DNA from: Stutzerimonas stutzeri
Lineage (GTDB): Bacteria > Pseudomonadota > Gammaproteobacteria > Pseudomonadales > Pseudomonadaceae
NCBI RefSeq assembly: GCF_000952685.1
Contig: NZ_JYHV01000014.1
Location: forward strand, 1 to 64,000
DNA length: 64,000 nt
Reading direction: 5' to 3'
A model generated the notes under the pieces. That model searched no databases. It saw only the letters and a list, made by a program, of their open reading frames with translations, and was not told the DNA's origin. Each line of letters opens with the position of its first letter. Within the stretch, counting starts at the first letter, position 1. Shown here piece after piece: positions 52,400-62,212 of this stretch. The position numbers were made by a program, and so were the translations under genes.

Positions 52400-53254
52400 C
52401 TAGAGACGGAAACCTTCAACGATATGCTCGGCCAATGTTTCACTGACCTGCGACTGGCTACGATCGTTGCGCAGCAGCACCGTGCTGCTGATCGGCAGTT
52501 CCGGAAACCCTTCGGCCGGGCCCAGCAGGCGCATATCCGGAGTCAGCAGGCTCTGCATCTGCGCGGTGACGGCCAGGCCTGCGCCGACCACGGCCATCAA
52601 TGCCGATAGGCTCGGGCTGGTGTAGGCGATTCGGAACGGAATACGCAGGCTGTCCAGCGCATTGCAGGCCCAGGCGCGGCAGAAACACTCGCTATTGAAC
52701 ACCGCCAGCGGAATCGGCCGTTGCTCGTGGGCGTTGAAGCCGGCCGCCTCGGCCCAGACCACCCGTTCGCGCCGCAGCAACTGACCGATCTCGGACCCTG
52801 GCTCGCGGGTGACGATGGTCAGATCCAGATCGCTGCGTTGCAGCAACTGGAACGACGGTTCGCAATGCACCTCCACTTGGACCAGCGGATAGGCCTGCGC
52901 GAAGCGCGAAAGGATGCCGGGCAGAAAACGCATCACGTAGTCGTCCGGGGTGCCGATGCGCACCGACCCAACCATATGCGGCTCACGAAAAGTGGTCAGT
53001 ACTTCGCCGTGCAGCTTGAGTATCTGCCGGGCGTAACCGAGCAGAACCTGGCCCTCGGCAGTCAACCGAACCTGTCGACCATCGCGCTCGAAAAGCGCGC
53101 GTTGCAGGACATCCTCTTCGAGCCGTTTCATCTGCATGCTGATGGCCGACTGGGTGCGATTGACAGCGTCGGCCGCGCGGGTGAACCCCCCGTGATCAGC
53201 GATGGCGACGAAGCTGCGCAACAGCTCGGCGTCGATACTGGGATAGTTGGCCAT
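52400..53254 (-). CDS. LysR-family transcriptional regulator
   Basis: 284 residues. Winged HTH at about residues 5-64 (LLRSFVAIADHGGFTRAADAVNRTQSAISMQMKRLEEDV) and a substrate-binding domain at about 90-275. The sequence resembles the LrhA/PecT-like branch, often found beside DUF1127 genes. Start ATG 53254 with GGAG about 9 nt upstream. It is divergent from the DUF1127 gene 93 bp away, so that pair is the most likely target. It lies upstream of asnO on the same strand, but a role in NAGGN control is only possible, not shown. Confidence 0.9.
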   Translation of the reverse strand: MANYPSIDAELLRSFVAIADHGGFTRAADAVNRTQSAISMQMKRLEEDVLQRALFERDGRQVRLTAEGQVLLGYARQILKLHGEVLTTFREPHMVGSVRIGTPDDYVMRFLPGILSRFAQAYPLVQVEVHCEPSFQLLQRSDLDLTIVTREPGSEIGQLLRRERVVWAEAAGFNAHEQRPIPLAVFNSECFCRAWACNALDSLRIPFRIAYTSPSLSALMAVVGAGLAVTAQMQSLLTPDMRLLGPAEGFPELPISSTVLLRNDRSQSQVSETLAEHIVEGFRL

Positions 53255-53347
53255 TCATCAATCTCCGAGATGGATGTCATCATCAACATTCGTTGGATTG
53301 ATCATAACGCTGGCTGGACACTGATGCCATCCACCAGGAGGTACATC

Positions 53348-53584
53348 ATGAAAAGCCATGTCGAGTTCGATAAAACCGCTCATCTATCTGCCAGCCGCAG
53401 CGTATCGCTTACCGCGCTGCTGCGTGCGGTCTGGCAGCGAGTAAGCCGCTGGCATGCGCTGTATCGGCAGCGGCAGCAACTCGCCGCGCTCAGCGACGAT
53501 ATGCTCAAGGACATCGGGCTGAGCCGTGCCGACATCGAAACGGAAGCGAACCGTCCGTTCTGGGACGAACCCTATCAGCGGTGA
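53348..53584 (+). CDS. DUF1127 small protein
   Basis: 78 residues. The C-terminal DUF1127 motif (WHALYRQRQQLAALSDDMLKDIGLSRADIETEANRPFW, about 38-75) is complete. The protein is basic, without membrane segments. DUF1127 proteins in other bacteria bind RNA or affect phosphate and stress responses; the role here is unknown. Start ATG 53348 with a full AGGAGG 6 nt upstream. Divergent from the LysR gene, which may control it. Confidence 0.9.
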   Translation: MKSHVEFDKTAHLSASRSVSLTALLRAVWQRVSRWHALYRQRQQLAALSDDMLKDIGLSRADIETEANRPFWDEPYQR

Positions 53585-53641
53585 TGCAGCTGATCCCTCG
53601 ACTTTGATCGCACGCTCGAGCGCGCGCCCGCTCAGGCCTGT

Positions 53642-55615
53642 TCACTCCGTCCGGCGGATGAGTTTGCGCAGCAGAAATCGGTTCGGATGGCAGGCCTCGG
53701 CGATGGCGCGTGGCACGGGCAGTGGTTCGCCATCGAGCCAGGCGGCCAGCAGTTCGCCGGCCAGCGGCGTGGTGATCACGCCGCGGGAGCCATGGGCGGT
53801 GTTGACGTAAAGGCCGTCCAGCCAAGGACAAGGCGTGTCGGGCACCTGGCGAGCATCCTTGCCCAGTACCGCGTAGGCATCGGCGAATGGTGCGGGATCG
53901 GCCAAAGGGCCGACGATCGGCAGATAGTCCGGGCTGGTGCAGCGGAAGGCTACGCGGCCGTGCAACTGATCGATCGGCCTGGCACCGGCCTGCAGGCGCT
54001 GACACAGATCGGCTGAAATTTCCTCGAGCATCTCCAGATTGGCGCGATGTTCCGCTTCGCTTGGCGCGGGATCGCTGTCGGCGAAATTGAAGCTCGCGCC
54101 CAGGGTGTGCATGCCGTTGCGCGGCGGGGCGACATAGCCCTTGGCGCAGAGCACAGTTTGCAATTCAGCGCTTTGCTCGGTCGCCGGCAGTCCGGTGATC
54201 TGACCGCGGATGCGCTTGAGCGGTAGCCAGGCGCTCTGGCTGAAGCGCGCCACGTCAGCTGCGCCGGCCAGCACCACCACCGGCGCTTCGGCCAGTATCT
54301 GTTCGCCATCCAATGCCTGCCAGCAATCCTCTGCGCGGCGTAGTTCGACGGGGTGTCGATGCCGCAGCAGTTCGATGGCGGGTTGATCGAGCATCCACCG
54401 GCACAATGCCGGCGGGTGCGCCCAGCCAGCTTCGGGGTAGAACAGGCCGCCATGATCCAGTGCCACTCCGGCCAGCCGCTCGGCTTCCGAGCGCTCGACG
54501 GCGTGCAGCAGGCTGGGCGAAAAGGCGTCGGAGAGTGCGATTTGTCGCGCGGCTTCCTTGTCGTCGAAAGCGATCTGCAATACGCCACAGGCGTCCCAAT
54601 CCTGCCCTCGTTGCAGGTTGCGTAATAGCCGGCGTGTATAGCCGAAACCGCTGACCACCAATTGCGAAAGCGCCGTGCCGTGAGCCGATAGCTTGAGATA
54701 GAGCACCCCCTGAGGATTGCCAGAACCCTCCTGGGCGATATCGCCGTGTCGCTCCAGCACCGTGACCTGCCAACCCCGGGCCGCCAGACTGGCGGCGCTC
54801 GCGCAGCCAGCCAGTCCGGCACCGATGACCAGAGCCCTGCGTTGTGCCGGTTTGTACGAGGGGCGCGCGAACCAGGGCTTGTCCGATTCTTGCGATACCG
54901 CGATGACGTGGCCTTGCAGGCTTTCCCATTTTTGGCCGAAACCGGGGATTCGCTCGATCTCGAAGCCGGCATCCTTCAACGCCCGACGCACGCTACCGGC
55001 GCTGGTGAAGGTCGCTAAGGTCGCGCCCGGGGCCGACAGCCGCGCCAGTTGGGTAAATAGCGGGGGTTGCCACATGTCCGGGTTTTTGGCCGGGGCGAAG
55101 CCATCGAGAAACCAGGCGTCGATCTGCGCATCCAACGCGCTCAGGCACTCGAGTGCATCGCCCACCAGCAAGGTCAGCACCACCCGGCCGAAGCGAAACT
55201 GCTGAAAGCCCGGGTTGATCGCCACGTACTGATCCAGTAGTTGCCGCGCCTGCGTCTGCAGCTCGGGCCACAGGCCCAGGGCGCGCTGAAGGTCGTCGGG
55301 TGCGAGAGGGTGCTTTTCGGCGCTGACGAAATGCAGCTTGGTTCCCGCTGGCGCGGTACGCTCGAACAGCGCCCAGGCACAGAGAAAATTCAGTCCTGTG
55401 CCAAAACCTGTTTCGCCGATGACGAATCCTTCCCCGGCCTGCAGCGCGGCGAAACGCTCGGCAAGTCGGTTTGGCTGCAGGAATACATGGGTGGTTTCTG
55501 CCATGCCGGAGGTGCGTGAAAAGTACACATCGCCATACAGGCGCGATTGCGGCTGGCCGTTCTCATCCCAATCGAGCTCGGCGGGCTGGAAGCCGGGAGT
55601 GTCAGGGGCGGGCAT
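53642..55615 (-). CDS. mnmC: Bifunctional tRNA 5-methylaminomethyl-2-thiouridine enzyme MnmC
   Basis: 657 residues. The N-terminal SAM-dependent methyltransferase domain (about 1-240; FVIGETGFGTGLNFLCAW SAM loop, DAWFLDGFAPAKNPDMW) makes mnm5. The C-terminal FAD domain (about 262-640; ALVIGAGLAGCASAASLAARG) removes the carboxymethyl group from cmnm5. Both steps finish the wobble uridine of tRNAs for Lys, Glu and Gln. Start ATG 55615 with AGGAA 9 nt upstream. The fused two-domain form is the normal gammaproteobacterial one. Confidence 0.95.
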   Translation of the reverse strand: MPAPDTPGFQPAELDWDENGQPQSRLYGDVYFSRTSGMAETTHVFLQPNRLAERFAALQAGEGFVIGETGFGTGLNFLCAWALFERTAPAGTKLHFVSAEKHPLAPDDLQRALGLWPELQTQARQLLDQYVAINPGFQQFRFGRVVLTLLVGDALECLSALDAQIDAWFLDGFAPAKNPDMWQPPLFTQLARLSAPGATLATFTSAGSVRRALKDAGFEIERIPGFGQKWESLQGHVIAVSQESDKPWFARPSYKPAQRRALVIGAGLAGCASAASLAARGWQVTVLERHGDIAQEGSGNPQGVLYLKLSAHGTALSQLVVSGFGYTRRLLRNLQRGQDWDACGVLQIAFDDKEAARQIALSDAFSPSLLHAVERSEAERLAGVALDHGGLFYPEAGWAHPPALCRWMLDQPAIELLRHRHPVELRRAEDCWQALDGEQILAEAPVVVLAGAADVARFSQSAWLPLKRIRGQITGLPATEQSAELQTVLCAKGYVAPPRNGMHTLGASFNFADSDPAPSEAEHRANLEMLEEISADLCQRLQAGARPIDQLHGRVAFRCTSPDYLPIVGPLADPAPFADAYAVLGKDARQVPDTPCPWLDGLYVNTAHGSRGVITTPLAGELLAAWLDGEPLPVPRAIAEACHPNRFLLRKLIRRTE

Positions 55616-55793
55616 CAGGCGGTTCCTAGGAAGGATGCGAAAGGCGCGATTCTAGCAGTGGCGGGAAACCCATTGCGGGTACGCTTTGTCGCATCGATAT
55701 ACGATGCTTTATTGGATGACGGGCTGTAAGTCGCTTGGCTGCGTCTTCCGAACGGAGCCCTTCGGGGTTGCTGCAGTCATTTTGGAGAACACG

Positions 55794-57275
55794 ATGTTCG
55801 AGTCCGCGGAAATCGGCCACACCATCGACAAGGCGACCTATAACGCGGAAGTGCCCGCCCTGCGCGAAGCATTGCTCGAAGCCCAATATCGGCTGCGGGA
55901 GCAGGCGCGCTTTCCAGTGCTGATCCTGATCAACGGCATCGAAGGGGCGGGCAAGGGTGAGACGATCAAGCTGCTCAATGAATGGATGGACCCGCGCTTG
56001 ATCCGCGTCGACAGCTTCGACGTGCCGACCGATGAAGAACTCTCGCATCCGCCAGCTTGGCGTTATTGGCGCCGTTTGCCGCCGAAGGGACAAACCGGCA
56101 TTTTCTTCGGTAACTGGTATAGCAAGATGATCGAGGATCGGGTTCACGGTCGGATCAAGAAGCCCGATCTCGAACTGGCGATCGACCGGGCCCAGCGTTT
56201 TGAACGCATGCTCTGCAAAGAGGGCATGCTGATCTTCAAGTTCTGGTTTCACCTGTCCAAGGACCGCATGCGTCAGCGCCTCGACTCGCTCAAGGACGAC
56301 CCCTTGCATAGCTGGCGAATCAGCCCGTTGGATTGGCAACAATCGAAGACCTACGACCGGTTCGTCAAATACGGTGAGCTGATCCTGCGCCGTAGCAGTC
56401 GGGACTTTGCACCCTGGTACGTCATCGAGGGCAGCGACGAGCGTTATCGTAGCCTGACCGCTGGGCGGTTGCTGCTCGAAGGCCTCAATGCCGCGCTGGA
56501 TGCGGCCGCTCAGCAGCCCGTGCAGCCACACACCGCGCCGGTCGAGTTGAACATCGATCGGTTGGGCCTGCTCCGTAGTCTCGATCTCGATCAGAAGCTC
56601 GACAAGGAGGCGTACAAGGAACAGCTGGTAGAAGAACAGGCACGCCTTTCCCGGCTGCTACGCGATCATCGCCTGCGCAAGCGCGGCGTGCTGGCACTGT
56701 TCGAGGGCCACGATGCTGCGGGCAAGGGCAGCGCCATCCGGCGTGTCACCGGCGCGTTGGATCCGCGCCTGTATCGCACGGTGCAGATCGCGGCGCCCAG
56801 CGAGGATGAGCGTGCCCAGCCGTGGTTGTGGCGATTCTGGCGTAACGTGCCGGCGCGCGGGCAATTCACCATCTTCGACCGGTCCTGGTACGGCAGGGTA
56901 TTGGTCGAGCGGGTCGAAGGCTTTTGCTCGCCGGACGAATGGTTGCGTGCCTACAGCGAAATCAACGATTTCGAAGAGCAACTGGTGGAGGCTGGCGTGG
57001 TGGTGGTGAAGTTCTGGCTGTCGATCGACAAGGAGACGCAGCTGGAGCGTTTCAAGGCGCGCGAGAAGACCCCGCACAAACGCTTCAAGATCACCGAGGA
57101 GGACTGGCGCAATCGGGACAAATGGGACGACTACGGTCATGCGGTGGCGGACATGGTCGACCGCACCAGTACCGAAATCGCGCCTTGGACCCTGGTGGAG
57201 GCCAACGACAAGCGCTTCGCCCGGGTCAAGGTATTGCGCACCCTCAATGACGCGCTGGACGCCGCGATCCGCTGA
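55794..57275 (+). CDS. pap: Polyphosphate:AMP phosphotransferase (two-domain PPK2)
   Basis: 493 residues, two PPK2 domains in tandem. N-terminal domain about 10-235 with NGIEGAGKGE; C-terminal domain about 260-490 with the Walker A loop EGHDAAGKGSAIRR and the lid-type FDRSWYGRVLVERVEGF. It phosphorylates AMP to ADP with polyphosphate; in the P. aeruginosa homolog (PA3455) the C-terminal half is the catalytic one as I recall. The ATG at 55794 matches the family start (MFESAEIGHTID); an earlier in-frame ATG overlaps the mnmC promoter. It precedes the thiolase gene by 145 nt, as in P. aeruginosa. Confidence 0.93.
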   Translation: MFESAEIGHTIDKATYNAEVPALREALLEAQYRLREQARFPVLILINGIEGAGKGETIKLLNEWMDPRLIRVDSFDVPTDEELSHPPAWRYWRRLPPKGQTGIFFGNWYSKMIEDRVHGRIKKPDLELAIDRAQRFERMLCKEGMLIFKFWFHLSKDRMRQRLDSLKDDPLHSWRISPLDWQQSKTYDRFVKYGELILRRSSRDFAPWYVIEGSDERYRSLTAGRLLLEGLNAALDAAAQQPVQPHTAPVELNIDRLGLLRSLDLDQKLDKEAYKEQLVEEQARLSRLLRDHRLRKRGVLALFEGHDAAGKGSAIRRVTGALDPRLYRTVQIAAPSEDERAQPWLWRFWRNVPARGQFTIFDRSWYGRVLVERVEGFCSPDEWLRAYSEINDFEEQLVEAGVVVVKFWLSIDKETQLERFKAREKTPHKRFKITEEDWRNRDKWDDYGHAVADMVDRTSTEIAPWTLVEANDKRFARVKVLRTLNDALDAAIR

Positions 57276-57420
57276 GCGGGCGGCGAGCGGGGCGCACGAT
57301 GGTCGACCATATCCCCGCTGAATGGTCGTCGCCTTCGGCAAATGGCTGGAACTATGCTCGGGCCATCGTCAACAGGCCGGCCGCCGTCGTCGCGGTCCGC
57401 CCAACCATTCGAGGTATGCC

Positions 57421-58605
57421 ATGCGTGAAGTAGTGATCGTCGACAGCGTACGGACCGGCCTGGCCAAGTCCTTCCGCGGCAAGTTCAACATGACCCGCCC
57501 TGATGACATGGCGGCGCATTGCGTCAACGCGCTGCTGTCGCGCAACGGCCTGGATCCCAAGCTGGTCGAGGACTGCATCGTCGGGGCCGGCTCCAACGAA
57601 GGCGCGCAGGGCTACAACATCGGCCGCAACGTCGCGGTTCTGTCGAATCTGGGCATTCAATGCGCCGGTATGACGCTCAACCGGTTCTGCTCGTCCGGCC
57701 TGCAATCGATCGCCATCGCCGCCAACCAGATCGCCTCCGGCTGCAGCGACATCATCGTTGCCGGCGGGGTCGAATCGATCACCATGACGGCCAAGAGCAA
57801 GAACACCGACAACCTGTACAACCCTATCCTGCAGGAGCGGGTACCTGGCCTGTATCACAGCATGGGCCAGACCGCGGAACTGGTGGCGCGCCGCTACAAC
57901 GTGACCCGCGAGCAGCAAGACCTCTATTCGCTGCAGAGCCAGCAGCGCACTGCACGCGCTCAGGCCGAAGGGCTGTTCCAGGACGAAATCGTGCCGATGA
58001 ACGTCCGTTACTACACCGAAGACAAGAACACAGGCGAGCGCACCGAGCATGAGGGTGTGGTCGATCGCGATGACTGCAACCGCCCGGATACCACATTGGA
58101 AAGCCTGTCAGGCCTCAAGCCGGTGTTTGCTGACGACGGATCGGTGACGGCTGGCAACGCCTCGCAACTGTCGGATGGCGCATCGATGACGCTGGTGATG
58201 AGCCTGGACAAGGCCCTCGAACTCGGCCTCAAACCCCGCGCGTTCTTCCGCGGCTTCACCGTGGCCGGCTGCGAGCCGGAAGAAATGGGCATCGGCCCGG
58301 TCTTCTCGGTGCCGCGTCTGCTCAAGGCGCGCGGCCTGCAAGTCAGCGATATCGACCTTTGGGAGCTCAACGAAGCCTTCGCCTCGCAGTGCCTGTATTG
58401 CCGCGACACGCTGGAAATCGACAACGCGAAGTTCAACGTCAACGGCGGCTCGATCTCCATCGGCCACCCGTTCGGCATGACCGGCTCGCGCACAGCGGGG
58501 CACCTCGTGCGCGAACTGCAGCGCCGCAACCTGCGTTACGGCGTGGTGACCATGTGCGTTGGCGGTGGCATGGGCGCCGCGGGGCTGTTCGAAGCGGTGC
58601 GCTGA
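57421..58605 (+). CDS. Thiolase (acetyl-CoA C-acyltransferase)
   Basis: 394 residues. Catalytic residues are intact: Cys in TLNRFCSSGLQSIAIAAN (about residue 88), His in GGSISIGHPFGMTGSR (about 347) and the second Cys in TMCVGGGMGAAGLF (about 378). It could be a FadA-type 3-ketoacyl-CoA thiolase or a biosynthetic acetyl-CoA acetyltransferase; motifs do not decide this. The ATG at 57421 (MREVVIVDSVRTGLAKSF) follows the family. The matching gene in P. aeruginosa is PA3454. A strong bidirectional terminator follows. Confidence 0.92.
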   Translation: MREVVIVDSVRTGLAKSFRGKFNMTRPDDMAAHCVNALLSRNGLDPKLVEDCIVGAGSNEGAQGYNIGRNVAVLSNLGIQCAGMTLNRFCSSGLQSIAIAANQIASGCSDIIVAGGVESITMTAKSKNTDNLYNPILQERVPGLYHSMGQTAELVARRYNVTREQQDLYSLQSQQRTARAQAEGLFQDEIVPMNVRYYTEDKNTGERTEHEGVVDRDDCNRPDTTLESLSGLKPVFADDGSVTAGNASQLSDGASMTLVMSLDKALELGLKPRAFFRGFTVAGCEPEEMGIGPVFSVPRLLKARGLQVSDIDLWELNEAFASQCLYCRDTLEIDNAKFNVNGGSISIGHPFGMTGSRTAGHLVRELQRRNLRYGVVTMCVGGGMGAAGLFEAVR

Positions 58606-58626
58606 GTCTTCTCCGCAAGCGCCAAC

Positions 58627-58659
58627 AAAAAACCCGCGCCAGATAGCGCGGGTTTTTTT
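58627..58659. terminator. Bidirectional terminator, thiolase / fumC
   Basis: A perfect 13-bp stem (AAAAAACCCGCGC 58627-58639, GCGCGGGTTTTTT 58646-58658) with a 6-nt loop. T tracts occur on both strands, so it ends both the thiolase gene and the convergent fumC gene. Confidence 0.95.
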
Positions 58660-58686
58660 ATGGCTGATCGGCTCGCTGGTCAGCGT

Positions 58687-60078
58687 CTAGCTGCGACTGG
58701 ATTCCAGCATGGTTTCCGGGCGCACCCACTGATCGAACTCTTCGTCTGTGAGATAGCCTAGCGCCAACGCAGCTTCGCGCAACGTGGTCCCTTCACCGTA
58801 AGCCTTTTTGGCAATCTCGGCTGCCTTGTCGTAACCGATATGCGGGTTCAGCGCGGTCACCAGCATCAGCCCACGCTCCAGATGCTCGGCCATGCGCGCG
58901 GCGTCCGGCTCCATTCCGACGATGCAGTGCGTATTGAAGTTGCGGCAGCCGTCGGCCAGCAGCCGGATCGACTCGAGCAGGTTGTGCACGATCACCGGTT
59001 TGAACACATTGAGCTGCAGATGCCCCTGGCTGGCGGCGAAGCCCACCGTCACGTCATTGCCCATCACCTGACAGGCGAGCATCGACAACGCTTCGCACTG
59101 GGTCGGATTGACTTTGCCCGGCATGATCGAGCTGCCCGGCTCGTTGGCGGGCAGCCGCACTTCAGCGAAACCGCCGCGTGGGCCCGAGCCCAGCAACCGC
59201 AGGTCGTTGGCGATCTTCATCAACGCGGTGGCCAAGGTTTTCAGCGCGCCGGAGAGAGCGACCAGCGGTTCATGCCCGGCCAACGCGGCGAACTTGTTTG
59301 GCGCTGAGACGAAGGGCAGGCCCGACAGTGCGGCCAGCTCGGCGGCGATCGCTTCGGCAAACCCGTGCGGCGCGTTAAGCCCGGTGCCGACAGCCGTGCC
59401 GCCCTGGGCTAGCTCGAACACTGCGGGCAGGGCGTGGCGAATCGCCTGCTCGGCGATATCCAGCTGGGCGACGAAGGCCGACAGCTCTTGACCGAAGGTC
59501 ACCGGTGTCGCGTCCATCATGTGCGTGCGGCCGGTCTTGACCAACTGGCCGTGCCGCGCCGCCTGCTCGGCGATACCGCCAGACAGCTCGGCGATGGCCG
59601 GCAGCAGGTCGTGATGGACGGCCCGCGCGATGGCGATGTGCATGGCGGTCGGGAAACAGTCGTTGGAGCTCTGCGCGCGATTGACGTGGTCGTTGGGATG
59701 CACCGGGCTCTTGCCTCCACGCGCTCCGCCGGCGAGCTCATTGGCGCGTCCGGCGATCACCTCATTGACGTTCATGTTGCTCTGGGTACCGCTGCCGGTC
59801 TGCCAGACCACCAGTGGAAACTGGTCGTCGTGCTGGCCATGGAGCACCTCATCGGCCGCCTGCTCGATCAGGCGTGCGATATCCGGCGGCAGATCACCGA
59901 TACGGTCGTTGACCCGCGCCGCAGCCTTCTTGATCAATGCCAGCGCGTGGCATACGGCAAGTGGCATTCGCTGATCACCGATGGCGAAGTTGATCAGTGA
60001 ACGCTGTGTCTGTGCGCCCCAGTAAGCCTGTTCCGGTACTTCTACAGGACCTAGGCTATCGGTTTCGGTGCGTGTCAT
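58687..60078 (-). CDS. fumC: Class II fumarate hydratase FumC
   Basis: A 463-residue homotetrameric, iron-independent fumarase of the TCA cycle. Family signatures are present: [15 protein letters not shown] (about 97-111), [13 protein letters not shown] (about 138-150), [18 protein letters not shown] (about 180-198), and the fumarate lyase motif [11 protein letters not shown] (about 315-325) with the catalytic Ser. The ATG at 60078 is preferred because GGAG lies 6 nt upstream; an in-frame ATG at 60090 has none. The neighbourhood matches PA0854 (fumC2). Confidence 0.94.
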   Translation of the reverse strand: MTRTETDSLGPVEVPEQAYWGAQTQRSLINFAIGDQRMPLAVCHALALIKKAAARVNDRIGDLPPDIARLIEQAADEVLHGQHDDQFPLVVWQTGSGTQSNMNVNEVIAGRANELAGGARGGKSPVHPNDHVNRAQSSNDCFPTAMHIAIARAVHHDLLPAIAELSGGIAEQAARHGQLVKTGRTHMMDATPVTFGQELSAFVAQLDIAEQAIRHALPAVFELAQGGTAVGTGLNAPHGFAEAIAAELAALSGLPFVSAPNKFAALAGHEPLVALSGALKTLATALMKIANDLRLLGSGPRGGFAEVRLPANEPGSSIMPGKVNPTQCEALSMLACQVMGNDVTVGFAASQGHLQLNVFKPVIVHNLLESIRLLADGCRNFNTHCIVGMEPDAARMAEHLERGLMLVTALNPHIGYDKAAEIAKKAYGEGTTLREAALALGYLTDEEFDQWVRPETMLESSRS

Positions 60079-60225
60079 GCCGTACTCCATCTATGAGGTC
60101 TTCCTGTTAGGTCGTCAGCTGATGGCACTGGTTCAATGGGTAGCCTGACTGTTCCTTGAGCGATTGGAACTCCGCGCGCAGAATGTGTCCATTGAGCTCA
60201 TCCATCGTTCGGCAAGGATCATCCA

Positions 60226-60750
60226 ATGCGCGCTCTTCATACTTCCGGGCTTCGTGCCTTCGGCCTTTGTGGCGTCCTGTCGATCACACTGCTCGCGGGG
60301 CATGCCAGCGCTGACAGCCGCAGCCATGCGGCTCAGGCTGAGCGCTTTCTCGAACTGGTCAATGCCGATCGCATCGCGGTACCGGTATACGCCCAGGTTC
60401 AGCAGATGTTCGCCGAGCGGTTCGCCCAGACCCAGGCGCCGGAAAGCAAGCGAGGGTTGCTGGAAAGTTACCAGTCCAAGGCCGACGCGGCGCTGGATAA
60501 GGCGATCGGCTGGGAAGAGGTCAAGCCTGATCTGGTGGCACTGTACACCGAGACGTTCAGCGAGCCGGAGCTCACTCGATTGAATGAATTCTACGAATCC
60601 GAACTGGGCAAGAAGATGCTTACGCAGCTGCCGCAGCTCAACGCGCGTTCGGCGCAGGTGACCCAGACCAAGCTGCAGAATGCCGTGCCCCAAGTGAACA
60701 AATTGCTGGCTGAAATGACAGCCGAACTCGATACCCAGAAGAAGCCTTGA
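60226..60750 (+). CDS. DUF2059 exported protein
   Basis: 174 residues. The signal peptide is about residues 1-29 (MRALHTSGLRAFGLCGVLSITLLAGHASA). The DUF2059 core (about 85-150) contains WEEVKPDLVALYTETFSEPELTRLNEFYESELGKKML, the family signature. Function unknown. It is followed by bolA after 15 nt, so the two are probably one transcript. The same pair exists in P. aeruginosa (PA0856-PA0857). Confidence 0.9.
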   Translation: MRALHTSGLRAFGLCGVLSITLLAGHASADSRSHAAQAERFLELVNADRIAVPVYAQVQQMFAERFAQTQAPESKRGLLESYQSKADAALDKAIGWEEVKPDLVALYTETFSEPELTRLNEFYESELGKKMLTQLPQLNARSAQVTQTKLQNAVPQVNKLLAEMTAELDTQKKP

Positions 60751-60765
60751 GGGAGCCTGTCAGGC

Positions 60766-61065
60766 ATGTCCAAACTATTCGTCATTGAAAATACCCTGCA
60801 GGCAGCCCTGCAGCCCATGTATCTGCAGGTGCTGGATGAAAGCCACATGCACAGCCGTGGGCAGGAGACGCACTACAAGGCGGTGATCGTCAGCGAGCAA
60901 TTCGCCGGCCTCAATGCGGTCAAGCGCCATCAGAAGGCGTACGCCGCCATGGGCGAACTGATGCAGCAGATCCACGCGCTCGCGCTGCACACCTATACCC
61001 CCGAGGAGTGGGCGAAGCAGGGCGCAGCACCGGACTCTCCGGTCTGCGCCGGTGGACACAAATAA
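60766..61065 (+). CDS. bolA: BolA family protein
   Basis: 99 residues. The class II KH-like BolA fold is recognisable by ESHMHSRGQETHYKAVIVSEQFAGLNAVKRHQKAYAAMGELM (about 25-66), with the conserved His residues used for Fe-S ligation with monothiol glutaredoxins and the HQKAY signature. BolA affects cell shape, biofilm and iron-sulfur delivery. It is co-transcribed with the DUF2059 gene. Confidence 0.93.
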   Translation: MSKLFVIENTLQAALQPMYLQVLDESHMHSRGQETHYKAVIVSEQFAGLNAVKRHQKAYAAMGELMQQIHALALHTYTPEEWAKQGAAPDSPVCAGGHK

Positions 61066-61131
61066 GCGCTGAGCAACCCACCTGGCTTTCGCTTGGTGCC
61101 TGATGCGTGTTTATTGATAGAATGCGCGCCG

Positions 61132-61149
61132 CGCCGGCTCACGCCGGCG
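61132..61149 (+). other. Leader hairpin upstream of trhO
   Basis: CGCCGGC (61132-61138) / GCCGGCG (61143-61149) with a TCAC loop, followed by TTGTCGTTTTC. A -10-like TAGAAT lies at 61117-61122. It may be a weak terminator for bolA or a leader hairpin of trhO. Confidence 0.45.
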
Positions 61150-61211
61150 TTGTCGTTTTCGCATTCCCGGTCCGCCCTTTACGTGGGTGACCACTGGAGG
61201 AAATTCCCCGC

Positions 61212-62147
61212 ATGACCCAGAACATCGTCGTCGCGGCGCTGTACAAGTTCGTCTCCCTGCCGGACTACGTCGCGTTGCGTGAGCCCTTGCTCGAAACCCT
61301 CAATGCCAATGGCATCAAGGGTACTTTGCTGCTCGCCGAAGAAGGCATCAACGGCACGGTTTCCGGTACCCGCGAAGGTATCGATGCGCTACTCGCCTGG
61401 TTTCGCACCGATGTGCGCCTGGCTGACATCGACCACAAGGAATCCTATTGCGACGAACAGCCGTTCTATCGCACCAAGGTCAAGCTGAAGAAGGAAATCG
61501 TCACCCTCGGCGTGGAGGGCGTCGACCCCAATCAGCGTGTTGGCACCTACGTCGAGCCGCGGGACTGGAACGCACTGATCGACGACCCCGAAGTGCTGCT
61601 GATCGACACTCGCAATGACTACGAAGTGGCCATCGGCACGTTCGAAGGCGCGATCGATCCACAGACCAAATCCTTCCGTGAATTCCCCGACTACATCAAG
61701 GCGCACTACGACCCGACCAAGCACAAAAAGGTCGCGATGTTCTGCACTGGCGGCATTCGCTGCGAGAAGGCCTCCAGCTACATGCTGGGCGAGGGGTTCG
61801 AGGAGGTTTATCACCTCAAGGGCGGCATCCTTAAATACCTCGAAGAAGTGCCGCAGGAGGAGACGCGCTGGCGTGGCGACTGCTTCGTGTTCGATAACCG
61901 CGTGACCGTGCGCCACGACCTCAGCGAGGGGGATTTCGACCAGTGCCATGCCTGTCGCACACCGATATCGCTGGAGGACCGGCAATCGGAGCACTACGCT
62001 CCAGGTATCAGCTGCCCGCATTGCTGGAATACGCTCAGCGAGAAGACGCGCACCAGCGCGCGCGAGCGGCAGAAGCAGATCGAACTGGCGCTCAAGCGCA
62101 ATCAGCCGCACCCGATCGGCCACAACTACCGCAAACAAGGCGCGTAG
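61212..62147 (+). CDS. trhO: tRNA uridine(34) hydroxylase TrhO (rhodanese domain)
   Basis: 311 residues. The N-terminal YceA domain (about 5-95) is followed by a rhodanese domain (about 120-220) with the active-site loop [16 protein letters not shown], which carries the catalytic Cys. A C-terminal Zn-type four-cysteine region follows (CHACRTPI and CPHCWNTL, about 248-280). TrhO makes 5-hydroxyuridine at tRNA position 34. Start ATG 61212 with GGAGGAAA upstream. Conserved in this order in Pseudomonas (PA0858). Confidence 0.94.
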   Translation: MTQNIVVAALYKFVSLPDYVALREPLLETLNANGIKGTLLLAEEGINGTVSGTREGIDALLAWFRTDVRLADIDHKESYCDEQPFYRTKVKLKKEIVTLGVEGVDPNQRVGTYVEPRDWNALIDDPEVLLIDTRNDYEVAIGTFEGAIDPQTKSFREFPDYIKAHYDPTKHKKVAMFCTGGIRCEKASSYMLGEGFEEVYHLKGGILKYLEEVPQEETRWRGDCFVFDNRVTVRHDLSEGDFDQCHACRTPISLEDRQSEHYAPGISCPHCWNTLSEKTRTSARERQKQIELALKRNQPHPIGHNYRKQGA

Positions 62148-62212
62148 CTAAAGCCGCTTGGGCCAGATGACGGTGCGCAGTTTGCGCTCCACCCGATAGA
62201 ACCGGAGCCCCT